Assembly (NCBI RefSeq): GCF_006716695.1
Contig: NZ_VFPN01000003.1
Location: 248,001 to 312,000 of the forward strand
Reading direction: 5' to 3'
DNA from: Klugiella xanthotipulae
GTDB taxonomy: Bacteria > Actinomycetota > Actinomycetes > Actinomycetales > Microbacteriaceae
DNA length: 64,000 bases
Shown: positions 46,550 through 54,228 of the stretch, one piece after another
How the letters are laid out: every line of letters begins with the position of its first letter
Position numbering within the stretch: position 1 is the stretch's first letter
The notes under the pieces: model-generated
Told to the model about the DNA's origin: nothing
Databases searched by the model: none
Seen by the model: the letters and a program-made list of their open reading frames with translations, nothing else
Translations under genes and position numbers: made by a program

Positions 46550-47734
46550 GTGACTGTAGCGACCCCAACCCCGTCGAAGCTGAGTATCGGCACTATCCAG
46601 ATGGATGTCCCGGTGATCCTGGCACCCATGGCGGGTATCACGAACACCGCTTTTCGCCGACTCTGCCGAGAATACGGTGCGGGTCTCTACGTGAGCGAAA
46701 TGATTACGAGTCGGGCGCTTGTTGAGCGCACACCCGAGTCCCTGCGCCTGATACAGCACCACGAGAGCGAGACACCCCGCTCGATCCAGCTCTACGGGGT
46801 TGACCCGGCCACAGTTGCTGAGGCCGTCACCTTCCTGGTAGCCGAGGATCGTGCAGACCACATCGACCTCAACTTTGGTTGCCCCGTGCCCAAGGTCACC
46901 CGGAAGGGTGGCGGTGCCGCCCTTCCCTGGAAACGCGACCTGTTTCGCGACATCGTTGAGCGTGCGGCCGCGGCCGCTGGAAGTATCCCCCTCACCGTTA
47001 AGATGCGTATGGGTATCGATGCGGAACATCTCACGTATATTGAGGCGGCCAAGGCCGCCGAGGGTGCGGGTGCAGCGGCGGTTGCCCTACACGGGCGCAC
47101 GGCCAACCAGTTTTATTCGGGCCACGCACAGTGGGATGCTATCGGCGCTCTCAAGGAGCAGGTCACGAGCATCCCTATTTTAGGCAATGGTGACATCTGG
47201 TCAGCTGAAGACGCCATCCGCATGATGGAACAAACAGGATGCGATGGTGTGGTCGTCGGTCGAGGATGTCTGGGCCGACCCTGGCTCTTCGGCGATCTGG
47301 CCGCCGCCTTCCGGGCCCGGCGGGGTGAGCTCACGGCCGCGGAGGCGCGCGCGGCCCAGACCCACCCCGCACTGGGTGGTGTTGCGACTGCGCTGCGCCG
47401 ACACGCCGAACTGCTTGTGGAGTTCTTCGGCGGAGAGGAGCGGGCGTGCCGTGACATCCGTAAACACATTGCATGGTATTTCAAGGGGTATCCGGTGGGC
47501 GCAGAGACACGGCGCAGCCTCGCGCTTGTCGAATCGCTCGCCCAGATGGATGACATTCTGGCTACCCTTGACGCGGAGGCACCTTATCCGGGGGCGGATG
47601 CTGAGGGTCCACGGGGTCGCGCCGGGTCGGCCAAAAAGACTGCGCTGCCGGATGGCTGGTTGAACAGCCGTGTTCTATCGAGCGTCGAAGGAACAGAACT
47701 CAGCGGAGCGGAGTTGGATACCAGTGGCGGATAG
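46550..47734 (+). CDS. dusB: tRNA-dihydrouridine synthase (DusB-like)
   Basis: A 394-residue FMN enzyme with VILAPMAGITNTAFRRLCRE, the catalytic cysteine in DLNFGCPVPKVTRKGGGAAL, VALHGRTANQFYSG and ILGNGDIWSAEDA. It reduces uridines in tRNA D-loops with NADPH. The start is GTG at 46550, with GGGAG 9 nt upstream inside a small hairpin. Its end overlaps dgt by 11 bp. The C-terminal 45 residues are variable. Confidence 0.93.
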   Translation: MTVATPTPSKLSIGTIQMDVPVILAPMAGITNTAFRRLCREYGAGLYVSEMITSRALVERTPESLRLIQHHESETPRSIQLYGVDPATVAEAVTFLVAEDRADHIDLNFGCPVPKVTRKGGGAALPWKRDLFRDIVERAAAAAGSIPLTVKMRMGIDAEHLTYIEAAKAAEGAGAAAVALHGRTANQFYSGHAQWDAIGALKEQVTSIPILGNGDIWSAEDAIRMMEQTGCDGVVVGRGCLGRPWLFGDLAAAFRARRGELTAAEARAAQTHPALGGVATALRRHAELLVEFFGGEERACRDIRKHIAWYFKGYPVGAETRRSLALVESLAQMDDILATLDAEAPYPGADAEGPRGRAGSAKKTALPDGWLNSRVLSSVEGTELSGAELDTSGG

Positions 47735-49022
47735 TCTTCCCGTGCAGTATCCGGCCCGTGCAGTGGGAGATGAACGGTACACCGCACACGATGAGGAACG
47801 ATGGTTACCCGAGGAGCATCAGAACTCGGAGCGGAGCGATTTTGCCCGTGACCGTGCCCGGCTGCTGCATTCCAGTGCCCTGCGCAGGCTCGCTGCCAAA
47901 ACCCAGGTGTTGAGCCCCACCGCTGGTATTGATTTTGCCCGCAACCGCCTGACCCACTCGCTTGAGGTGGCCCAGGTAGGTCGCGAGTTGGCCGCATCGC
48001 TGGGACTCGCCCCGGACGTTGTCGATACCGCCTGTCTTGCGCACGACCTGGGTCACCCGCCATTTGGACACAACGGTGAGCGGGCCTTGAATGATTGGGC
48101 GGCCGCTGCCGGGGGGTTTGAGGGTAACGCGCAGACACTACGCATCCTGTCACGATTGGAGCCCAAGGTTTTTGGCCCTGATGGGCGCGGTTACGGCCTC
48201 AATCTCACCAGGGCGAGCCTTGATGCGAGTTGCAAGTATCCCTGGGCACTGAGCAATGCCGTGGGCGATCCCAGCGGGCGGCAGAAGTTTGGGGCCTATC
48301 AGGATGATCTTCCGGTGTTTGCCTGGTTGCGCTCGGGTGCGCCCGAGGGGCGGGTGTGTATCGAGGCTCAGGTCATGGATCTCTCAGACGATATCGCCTA
48401 CTCGGTGCACGATTTTGAGGATGCGATTGTGGGGGAGTACATTGATCCCGCGATGCTGAGTTCGCGTGTGGGTCACGACTCGCTTATCCGGGCTGTTGCT
48501 GATTGGGCGGGCAACGAAATGAGTGAGGACGATCTGCGGGCCGCGTTTGACCGGCTGGCGGCGTCCCCCCTATGGCTTACCGGGTGGGCGGGTACGCGTC
48601 GTGATCACGCCACCCTGAAGAACTTTACGAGTCAGATGATTGGGCGGTTTGCCCGGGCCGCGACGGATGCCACGCGCCTGGCGTTTCCGCGGGAGAGCCT
48701 CGTGCGTTTCGGCGCAGATGTGGTGGTGCCTGCCGAGGTGCGGTCTGAGATCGCTGTCCTCAAGGGGGTCGTGGCGGCGTTCGTGATGGCGAGTGGCAAA
48801 CGTCAACCTATATACGCCCGCCAGCGTGGACTCCTCACGGAGCTACTTGACACCCTCTACCTCAACGATGGCATCGACCTGGATGCCGCTTTTTCCGCTG
48901 ATTGGCGGTACGCAGCGTCAGACGTCGAGCGGCGGCGCGTGGTGGTTGATCAGGTCGCTACCCTGACCGACCAATCCGCTATCGCCTGGCATAAGCGTCT
49001 GTGCGCCGTGCCGCTTGTGTAG
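47724..49022 (+). CDS. dgt: Deoxyguanosinetriphosphate triphosphohydrolase-like protein
   Basis: A 432-residue HD-domain protein. The metal site residues are in RNRLTHSLEVAQVGRELA (His), CLAHDLGHPPFGHNGE (HD) and the downstream DLSDDIAYSVHDFED. The family cleaves dNTPs to nucleosides and triphosphate and helps keep the pool balanced. I chose GTG 47724 (VADSLPVQY), 10 nt after GGAG, since the frame upstream lies within dusB. The dusB-dgt-dnaG order is typical of actinobacteria. Confidence 0.92.
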   Translation: MADSLPVQYPARAVGDERYTAHDEERWLPEEHQNSERSDFARDRARLLHSSALRRLAAKTQVLSPTAGIDFARNRLTHSLEVAQVGRELAASLGLAPDVVDTACLAHDLGHPPFGHNGERALNDWAAAAGGFEGNAQTLRILSRLEPKVFGPDGRGYGLNLTRASLDASCKYPWALSNAVGDPSGRQKFGAYQDDLPVFAWLRSGAPEGRVCIEAQVMDLSDDIAYSVHDFEDAIVGEYIDPAMLSSRVGHDSLIRAVADWAGNEMSEDDLRAAFDRLAASPLWLTGWAGTRRDHATLKNFTSQMIGRFARAATDATRLAFPRESLVRFGADVVVPAEVRSEIAVLKGVVAAFVMASGKRQPIYARQRGLLTELLDTLYLNDGIDLDAAFSADWRYAASDVERRRVVVDQVATLTDQSAIAWHKRLCAVPLV

Positions 49023-49048
49023 ACCCACAGCGGGAGCATCCTCTCGAC

Positions 49049-49054
49049 TAAACT
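49049..49054 (+). promoter_or_regulatory. TANNNT -10 element for leaderless dnaG
   Basis: TAAACT ends 6 nt before the ATG at 49061, the same hexamer and spacing as proA. There is no ribosome site. Confidence 0.55.
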
Positions 49055-49060
49055 GTGCGC

Positions 49061-50941
49061 ATGGCTGGACTAATCCGACAGAGTGACATCGAAGAGGTGA
49101 AGTCTCGGATCAATCTGGCTGACATTGTGAGCGACCATGTGGCCCTCAAACCGGCCGGTGTAGGGTCGCTGAAGGGGCTGTGTCCCTTCCACGATGAGCG
49201 CAGTCCAAGCTTTCATGTGCGCCCGGCGCTCGGCTACTACCACTGTTTCGGCTGTGGCGAGAGTGGCGACGCGATCACCTTTCTTCAGCGTATGGACCAT
49301 GTGACCTTCACGGAGGCCGTTGAGCGGCTCGCCGGTAGCGTTGGGTACCAGTTGCACTATGAGGAGGGTTCCGAGGCGGGCGATGGAATTAACCGCGCCC
49401 GTCTACTGCGGGCAAACCAGGCGGCGGCCGAGTTTTTTGCGGAGCAATTGGGGCTACCCGAGGCGGCCATCGGTCGAGCGTTCCTAGGAGAGCGCGGTTT
49501 TGATGCCGCATCTGCCCAACTATTTGGCGTGGGTTTTGCCCCGAAAAGTTGGGATGCGCTGCTCAAATACCTGCGGTCGCGGGGGTTTACCGAGCAGGAG
49601 ATCGTAGGGGCCGGTCTTGTCTCGCAGGGAGACCGGGGTGTGTACGACCGGTTTCGCGGCCGACTGATGTGGCCGATTCGTGACACGAGCGGCCAGGTGC
49701 TGGGCTTCGGTGCGCGCCGCCTGCTGGAGGATGATAAGGGTCCTAAATACCTGAATACTCCCGAGACTGCCGTGTATCGCAAATCTCAGGTGCTCTACGG
49801 CTTGGACCTGGCTAAGCGCGATATCTCGCGCAGCCACCGTGTGGTTGTTGTTGAGGGCTACACGGATGTTATGGCCTGCCACATGGCCGGTGTGACCACA
49901 GCCGTTGCCACCTGTGGTACGGCTTTTGGGGTTGAGCACATCAAAGTTATCCGGCGTATCATGGGCGACGATACGGGCCAGGGGGAGGTTATTTTCACGT
50001 TTGATCCGGATGCTGCTGGACAAAAGGCTGCCCTCCGTGCGTTCAGTGAGGAGAAGCGATTCAGCGCTCAGACATTTGTGGCGGTTGCGCCGGAAGGCCT
50101 TGATCCCTGCGACCTGCGTCTCGCGCACGGTAATGAGGCGGTTGTAGCGCTCATGGACCAGAAGAAGCCCATGTTCGAGTTTGCGATGCGGCAGGCGATC
50201 AACAGCTTCAACCTCGATACGGTTGAGGGGCGTGTGGGTGCTCTTCGGGCGGCCGCACCGATTGTGTCTGATATTCGTGACGTCTCACTCCGGCCCGGCT
50301 ACACGCGGGAACTTGCCAGGATGCTCGGTGCCGATGCGCGCGAGGTTGAAGCTGCCGTACGTGCGGCTGGTCGGCAGTCGCGGCAGTCGGCGGCACCGCC
50401 CTCGGCGAGCAGGCCGGAAGGAGAACCGGGCGTGGGGGACCGTGATCTATCCGCCGGGTCGCGGGCCAGCATCACGACCCTTCCCCGCGACCCGGTGACA
50501 CGCCTGGAGCGTGACGCGGTGATGGCGATGCTGCAGTATCCCACGCTAATTACGAGTGAGCTACTTGCCCAGGGTGTGCGGGTGAGTTTGGCTAATGCCT
50601 CTCTCGGAGTTGTGCGTGACGCGATTGCCGCACATCTACCGGCGGAGGAGTCATCGGCCTGGTTGGCCGACGTTATTAATGATGCTCCCGGCCCCTTTCA
50701 GGATCTCGTGCGTGAGTTGGCGGTCGCTCCCATCCCAGAACGTTCACAGGCGGGGCTGGGGCGTTATGTCAACGACGTGGTGACGAGCCTCATTGAGCGT
50801 GACATGCTCTCCTTCAAGGCCGAGTTGGTGGGACAACTCCAGCGTCTGGGTGATAGCACGGGTGAGCCCTACCGGCGGGTTCAGAGACAATTGGTTGAGT
50901 TAGAGGCGGCGCGGCGGCGACTGCGCGCAGCTCAGATGTAG
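49061..50941 (+). CDS. dnaG: DNA primase
   Basis: A 626-residue DnaG: the CHC2 zinc finger (CPFHDERSPSFHV and YHCFGCGESGDAITF, about residues 40-75), the core with the TOPRIM motif VVVVEGYTDVMACHMAG (about residue 265) and FTFDPDAAGQKAA, and a C-terminal helicase-binding domain. It makes RNA primers for replication. I chose ATG 49061; a GTG two codons earlier lies directly after the TAAACT -10 and would be outside the predicted transcript. Confidence 0.96.
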   Translation: MAGLIRQSDIEEVKSRINLADIVSDHVALKPAGVGSLKGLCPFHDERSPSFHVRPALGYYHCFGCGESGDAITFLQRMDHVTFTEAVERLAGSVGYQLHYEEGSEAGDGINRARLLRANQAAAEFFAEQLGLPEAAIGRAFLGERGFDAASAQLFGVGFAPKSWDALLKYLRSRGFTEQEIVGAGLVSQGDRGVYDRFRGRLMWPIRDTSGQVLGFGARRLLEDDKGPKYLNTPETAVYRKSQVLYGLDLAKRDISRSHRVVVVEGYTDVMACHMAGVTTAVATCGTAFGVEHIKVIRRIMGDDTGQGEVIFTFDPDAAGQKAALRAFSEEKRFSAQTFVAVAPEGLDPCDLRLAHGNEAVVALMDQKKPMFEFAMRQAINSFNLDTVEGRVGALRAAAPIVSDIRDVSLRPGYTRELARMLGADAREVEAAVRAAGRQSRQSAAPPSASRPEGEPGVGDRDLSAGSRASITTLPRDPVTRLERDAVMAMLQYPTLITSELLAQGVRVSLANASLGVVRDAIAAHLPAEESSAWLADVINDAPGPFQDLVRELAVAPIPERSQAGLGRYVNDVVTSLIERDMLSFKAELVGQLQRLGDSTGEPYRRVQRQLVELEAARRRLRAAQM

Positions 50942-51062
50942 CCTCGCGCACGCGTGCGAAATACTCGCGAAATGACCTGGGGTCAAGGGGGATGTTTGAC
51001 ATGGGCTAAAGTGAATGTGCCACCCGACCGGGTGCCAAGCATTCCCGGAGGTTAATAGATTT

Positions 51063-51908
51063 ATGGTCGAGCGTCTTGCCCGCGAGAACGACGAGATTGT
51101 CGTCTCCGACCTCTCCATCTACTATCCGGCACACGGCGGAAGCGCTGAGCACCAGGCCGTTGAGGGCGTGAGCTTTTCGGTGCCGCGGGGGAGCGTGTAC
51201 GGTCTTCTGGGCGAGAGCGGCTCGGGTAAATCAACTCTGGCGAGGGTCTTGGCTGCTCGGGCTGATGAGGGCAATAGTCGAGTGTCCCCGATCGTGAACA
51301 GCGGTGTTGCTACCGTTCTGGGTGAAGACGTGGTGAAGCTTTCCAAGAAAAAACGGAATCAGCTTACCGCAGACATCGGCTTTCTCAGTCAGTCCGCCGG
51401 GGCCACTCTACCTCCTGATCGCACGGTGGCCGATGTGATTTTGGAGCCCATCGTGGAACGCACCAAGAAATTTGACCGCAAAGCGGTCGGCTTGGTGATT
51501 GCCGAGATGATGGATCTGCTTGCGCTTCCTCTCACGATGCTCAACAATTATCCGCATGAACTCAGCAAAGGTCAGCGACAGCGTATTGCGGTGATGCGCG
51601 CAATGGTGATGCAGCCGAAGATTTTGGTGGCCGATGAGCCGACCCTTGGGGTCGATGTGGCTAATCGCCCGCGAATTATTAACCTTTTGGCGCACTTCCG
51701 CGAAAAAAACGAGATGACACTGCTCCTGGTGAGTCATGACATCGCCGTCCTTGAACATCTAGTCGAAGAACTCATTGTTCTGCAGGAGGGTTCGCTTGTG
51801 GGTCGGGGAACCATTGAGGACGTGTTTTCCGCAGCAGATCACGGGTATGTTCGTCGTTTAGCGGACGCACTCAGGGCAACCGCCTACGACGAATTGTCAA
51901 CAGATTAG
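51063..51908 (+). CDS. Orphan ABC ATPase of the peptide-transporter type
   Basis: A 281-residue ATPase with Walker A GLLGESGSGKSTLARVL, Q-loop FLSQSAGATL, signature LSKGQRQRIAV and Walker B ILVADEPTLGVDV. It resembles the Dpp/Opp ATP-binding subunits but no permease or binding protein gene is adjacent. The ATG at 51063 was preferred because the ATPase fold begins right after it; a GGAGG lies about 13 nt upstream, and an in-frame ATG at 51015 would add 16 poorly plausible residues. I recall the dnaG-ATPase-tRNA-Asn order in related genomes; the role is unknown. Confidence 0.8.
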   Translation: MVERLARENDEIVVSDLSIYYPAHGGSAEHQAVEGVSFSVPRGSVYGLLGESGSGKSTLARVLAARADEGNSRVSPIVNSGVATVLGEDVVKLSKKKRNQLTADIGFLSQSAGATLPPDRTVADVILEPIVERTKKFDRKAVGLVIAEMMDLLALPLTMLNNYPHELSKGQRQRIAVMRAMVMQPKILVADEPTLGVDVANRPRIINLLAHFREKNEMTLLLVSHDIAVLEHLVEELIVLQEGSLVGRGTIEDVFSAADHGYVRRLADALRATAYDELSTD

Positions 51909-51942
51909 CAAAGTGGTCAACGAATGCTAAAACGTTTGCTAG
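51905..51942 (+). terminator. Imperfect hairpin after the orphan ABC ATPase
   Basis: TAGCAAA (51906-51912) can pair with TTTGCTA (51935-51941) across a long loop. A TAGTAT hexamer at 51945-51950 lies about 34 bp before tRNA-Asn and may be its -10. Both roles are tentative. Confidence 0.3.
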
Positions 51943-51983
51943 AGTAGTATCTTGTTGCCGGTGAGAATCTCACCGAACAGCAT

Positions 51984-52056
51984 TCCCTGATAGCTCAATT
52001 GGCAGAGCAGCCGGCTGTTAACCGGCAGGTTGTTGGTTCGAGTCCAACTCAGGGAG
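51984..52056 (+). tRNA. tRNA-Asn (anticodon GTT)
   Basis: A 73-nt cloverleaf: acceptor TCCCTGA/TCAGGGA, D-arm GCTC/GAGC, anticodon stem GCCGG/CCGGC with loop CTGTTAA (anticodon GTT) and a TTCGAGT T-loop. The discriminator is G and no CCA is encoded, unlike the tRNA-Ala gene in this window. Confidence 0.96.
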
Positions 52057-52060
52057 CGAA

Positions 52061-52091
52061 GGCCTGGAGGCTCCACCCTCCGGGCCTTTTT
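52061..52091 (+). terminator. Intrinsic terminator after tRNA-Asn
   Basis: GGCCTGGAG (52061-52069) pairs with CTCCGGGCC (52078-52086) with one G-U pair, followed by five T. It begins 5 bp after the tRNA. Confidence 0.92.
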
Positions 52092-52235
52092 GCGTTAACG
52101 ATGTTGCCAATAAGCCCGATTATCCGACCGGGTGCTGGTAGCTGGCTTCGTGGCGGCTTATTCTTGTCGCGGATGTCACGTGACCTGCACCCGGATTAGA
52201 TCTTGCGGGTCGGGATCAGTCTGCCCCGCACGCTC

Positions 52236-52259
52236 ACGTTTCGGTGAATCCCGAAACGT
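52236..52259 (+). promoter_or_regulatory. Inverted-repeat operator candidate upstream of the OsmC gene
   Basis: ACGTTTCGG (52236-52244), a 6-nt spacer and CCGAAACGT (52251-52259) form a perfect 9-bp inverted repeat. It ends 8 bp before the TAGCGT -10, covering the -35 position, where a bound repressor would block transcription. The binding protein is not known. Confidence 0.6.
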
Positions 52260-52267
52260 TCCGCCCG

Positions 52268-52273
52268 TAGCGT
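52268..52273 (+). promoter_or_regulatory. TANNNT -10 element for the leaderless OsmC gene
   Basis: TAGCGT ends 6 nt before the ATG at 52280, the same hexamer and spacing as comEA. Confidence 0.6.
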
Positions 52274-52279
52274 GGTGTT

Positions 52280-52738
52280 ATGACAAGACACACATACTCT
52301 GCATCGCTGACCTGGGAGGGCTCAACCGGGCTGGGCATCCGCGCTTACTCCCGAGCCCACAGGGCCACCGCCGAACCCGCTGAGACAACACTTATGCTCA
52401 GTGCTGACCCCGCGTTCCGGGGAGACCCCACCCGTCTCAACCCGGAGCAGCTTGTTGTGGCCGCTGCTAGCTCCTGTCAGCTGCTGTCCTTTCTCGCCGT
52501 TGCTGCGCAGCACAAAATTGATGTATTGAGTTATACCGATACCGGAGAGGGGTTTATGGATGATTCGGTACTGCCAGCCCGTATTTCGAGCATCCTCCTC
52601 CGCCCCGTTCTACGCGTCACCCCTGGGACAGACCGTGACGAGGTCATCCGGTTGGTGCACCTTGCCCATCGCGGGTGCTACATTGCTAACTCGTTAAACA
52701 GTGATATTGAGCTCGATGTTACGGTTCTCGACGCATGA
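52280..52738 (+). CDS. OsmC family peroxide-reductase-like protein
   Basis: A 152-residue OsmC/Ohr-fold protein with the two redox cysteines in AAASSCQLLSFLAV and HRGCYIANSLN. Family members detoxify organic hydroperoxides or act in redox homeostasis. It starts at ATG 52280 without a ribosome site and overlaps the ACT-domain gene by 4 bp (ATGA). A perfect inverted repeat covers its promoter, so it is probably regulated. Confidence 0.9.
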   Translation: MTRHTYSASLTWEGSTGLGIRAYSRAHRATAEPAETTLMLSADPAFRGDPTRLNPEQLVVAAASSCQLLSFLAVAAQHKIDVLSYTDTGEGFMDDSVLPARISSILLRPVLRVTPGTDRDEVIRLVHLAHRGCYIANSLNSDIELDVTVLDA

Positions 52739-53400
52739 GCGCTCGTGAGTCATTCCGTGACATCGAGGTTATTCTGCGGCACTCACCCGGATCGCTTGCG
52801 GAGCTGGGGCGGACGCTGGGTGCGGCCGGAGTGAGCCTGGAGGGCGGGGGCGTGTTTTCTCGCGATGGTCAGGCTATTGCCCACTTTCTTGTGGATGATG
52901 CCGAACGGGGTCGAGCCGCTCTTGTCGCACAGGGGATAGGCCCGGTGAGGGTTCATGACGTGGTGACGCTTCGACTCGACCAGGAGGTCCCTGGGCAGCT
53001 CGGAACCTTCGCACTCAGGCTTGCGGACGCGGGCATCAATATTCTGGTGCAGTACAGTGACCACGATCACCGTCTGATCGTTGTCGTTGCCCCGGAACAG
53101 TACGCACAGTGCCGACAGATTGCTGCCAACTGGGATGCTGAGCGCGAAGCCCGTTATTCGTCGAGAGGGCGAGCGCTCGCGGAGCCCACGCTCGGTGGCG
53201 GTGCTGGCACGCGTGTGCTGTGTGAGGCTCCTGAGGCGGGTGGAACAATTATTGATTCACCTGGTTATCACGGCATCCCTAGGATCGGGCGCGAGGTATC
53301 ACTTCTCGTCGCCGCCGGGGTCAGGCAAGAATACTGTTGTCAAGGTACGCCGCTCACGGTCCGGGCCGGGACCCTGGGGGAGCAGGCGCTCAATACTTGA
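52735..53400 (+). CDS. ACT-domain protein with an unusual C-terminal tail
   Basis: A 221-residue frame. The first 130 residues form two ACT-like units (LRHSPGSLAELGRTLGAAGV and VPGQLGTFALRLADAGINIL), which usually bind amino acids. The remaining 85 or so residues (from about WDAEREARYSS) have no recognisable domain, and the last 34 lie antisense to the end of the convergent regulator gene. The tail may result from a lost stop or a frameshift. It is coupled to the OsmC gene by ATGA. The ACT part is secure; the function is unknown. Confidence 0.7.
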   Translation: MSARESFRDIEVILRHSPGSLAELGRTLGAAGVSLEGGGVFSRDGQAIAHFLVDDAERGRAALVAQGIGPVRVHDVVTLRLDQEVPGQLGTFALRLADAGINILVQYSDHDHRLIVVVAPEQYAQCRQIAANWDAEREARYSSRGRALAEPTLGGGAGTRVLCEAPEAGGTIIDSPGYHGIPRIGREVSLLVAAGVRQEYCCQGTPLTVRAGTLGEQALNT

Positions 53401-53838
53401 CTTGAGGGTCATGGTGAGTTCCTGAAACTGTTCGGCGGTGGCGTAGAAGGCCACCTGTGAGAACCCGACGCCATCGGCAAGAATATTGGCCTCCGGCCGG
53501 TGGACGTAACGGTCAAAGTCGGCAATTATTCCGGAGAGAAACATGGTGAACGCGCCGAGCAGGTCGTCGGGAGACATCGTGCTGAGGTGAGCTGCGGTGA
53601 GCTTTACGCTCTCGGGGGCTAACTCGTAGGTCTTCTCGGTGGTGCCGCGCACCGCACGCTCCCGAACAACGTGGAGGATATCGTTCTTGAGAAGCTCGCT
53701 GATGTGTCGGTACAGGCTCGATAACGGCACGCCGTCCAGGCGGGAATGTACCTGGTCGGTGGTAAGTTCGCCCCCGGCTAAGAACTCTTGAACGATACGA
53801 AATCGGATGGGGTGCAGGAGAAGCTCATAACCGGCCAT
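53299..53838 (-). CDS. Winged-helix transcriptional regulator
   Basis: A 179-residue protein with an N-terminal winged helix (about residues 1-75: LLHPIRFRIVQEFLAGGELTTDQV, a recognition-helix stretch PLSSLYRHISELLKNDIL and a wing VRERAVRGTTEKTYELA) and a helical C-terminal domain of about 100 residues. It resembles ArsR-like regulators whose ligand I cannot name. The ATG (53836-53838) has a TATCAT box 6 nt upstream. Two AATGATA direct repeats overlap this promoter and may be its operators. Its 3' end overlaps the ACT gene by 102 bp. Confidence 0.82.
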   Translation of the reverse strand: MAGYELLLHPIRFRIVQEFLAGGELTTDQVHSRLDGVPLSSLYRHISELLKNDILHVVRERAVRGTTEKTYELAPESVKLTAAHLSTMSPDDLLGAFTMFLSGIIADFDRYVHRPEANILADGVGFSQVAFYATAEQFQELTMTLKSSIERLLPQGPGPDRERRTLTTVFLPDPGGDEK

Positions 53839-53843
53839 GAATA

Positions 53844-53868
53844 AATGATACTGGTCTTGAGAATGATA
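53844..53868 (-). promoter_or_regulatory. -10 element and AATGATA direct repeats of the regulator gene
   Basis: On the minus strand TATCAT (plus 53845-53850) lies exactly 6 nt before the ATG. AATGATA on the plus strand occurs at 53844-53850 and 53862-53868, 18 bp apart; the first copy covers the -10. This could be an autoregulatory site. Confidence 0.5.
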
Positions 53869-53943
53869 ATAATACCGTTGCGCTTTTCTGTCGTCTCTGC
53901 CGCTGTGGCCGTTAACCCCAACACTGCTAATCGGGTTGCGGAA

Positions 53944-53972
53944 TCAGGATGTTCGTGCACCCAAAATCCTGA
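53944..53972 (+). other. Inverted repeat in the regulator-exchanger intergenic region
   Basis: TCAGGAT (53944-53950) and ATCCTGA (53966-53972) are separated by 15 nt and followed by GAGTTTTG. It lies about 55 bp before the riboswitch. It could be an operator or a weak terminator. Confidence 0.35.
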
Positions 53973-54025
53973 GAGTTTTGTGCTGCGAAGGGGTGTGGCG
54001 TGATCGGTCTGCCACAATTACTCCT

Positions 54026-54180
54026 ATCGAAGGGGAGTAGTTCCCACTGATGTCTGTGTGCGCACAGGCGGCGGCGATGTCGACATACTGGCCGGTCTCG
54101 GTGACCGGCCCGGCATCCCACCCCGGTTCTCCGGGGCGAGCGAGACCTTCGGTCAATAGCGCTTTTGACCGAAGCTTTTT
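54026..54180 (+). ncRNA. yybP-ykoY family (Mn2+) riboswitch with terminator platform
   Basis: The two conserved ends of this aptamer class are present: GGGGAGTAG (54032-54040) at the 5' side and GGCGAGCGAGACC (54135-54147) at the 3' side. CGAAGG (54028-54033) pairs with CCTTCG (54146-54151) as P1. Internal hairpins are GGCCGGT/ACCGGCC (54090-54096 with 54104-54110) and CCCCGG/CCGGGG (54121-54126 with 54131-54136). The terminator arm CTTCGGTCAA (54147-54156) shares bases with P1, so ligand-stabilised P1 would prevent termination. The class senses Mn2+ (established for homologues) and turns on manganese efflux genes. The exchanger gene begins 48 bp downstream. Confidence 0.85.
54147..54180 (+). 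terminator. Riboswitch-controlled terminator
   Basis: CTTCGGTCAA (54147-54156) pairs perfectly with TTGACCGAAG (54165-54174) with an 8-nt loop, followed by CTTTTT. It overlaps the 3' strand of riboswitch stem P1. Confidence 0.88.
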
Positions 54181-54228
54181 CCACCCCTGCGGTGTGCGAC
54201 GGTCAAACCTGTCGAAAGGCCGTTCCCC

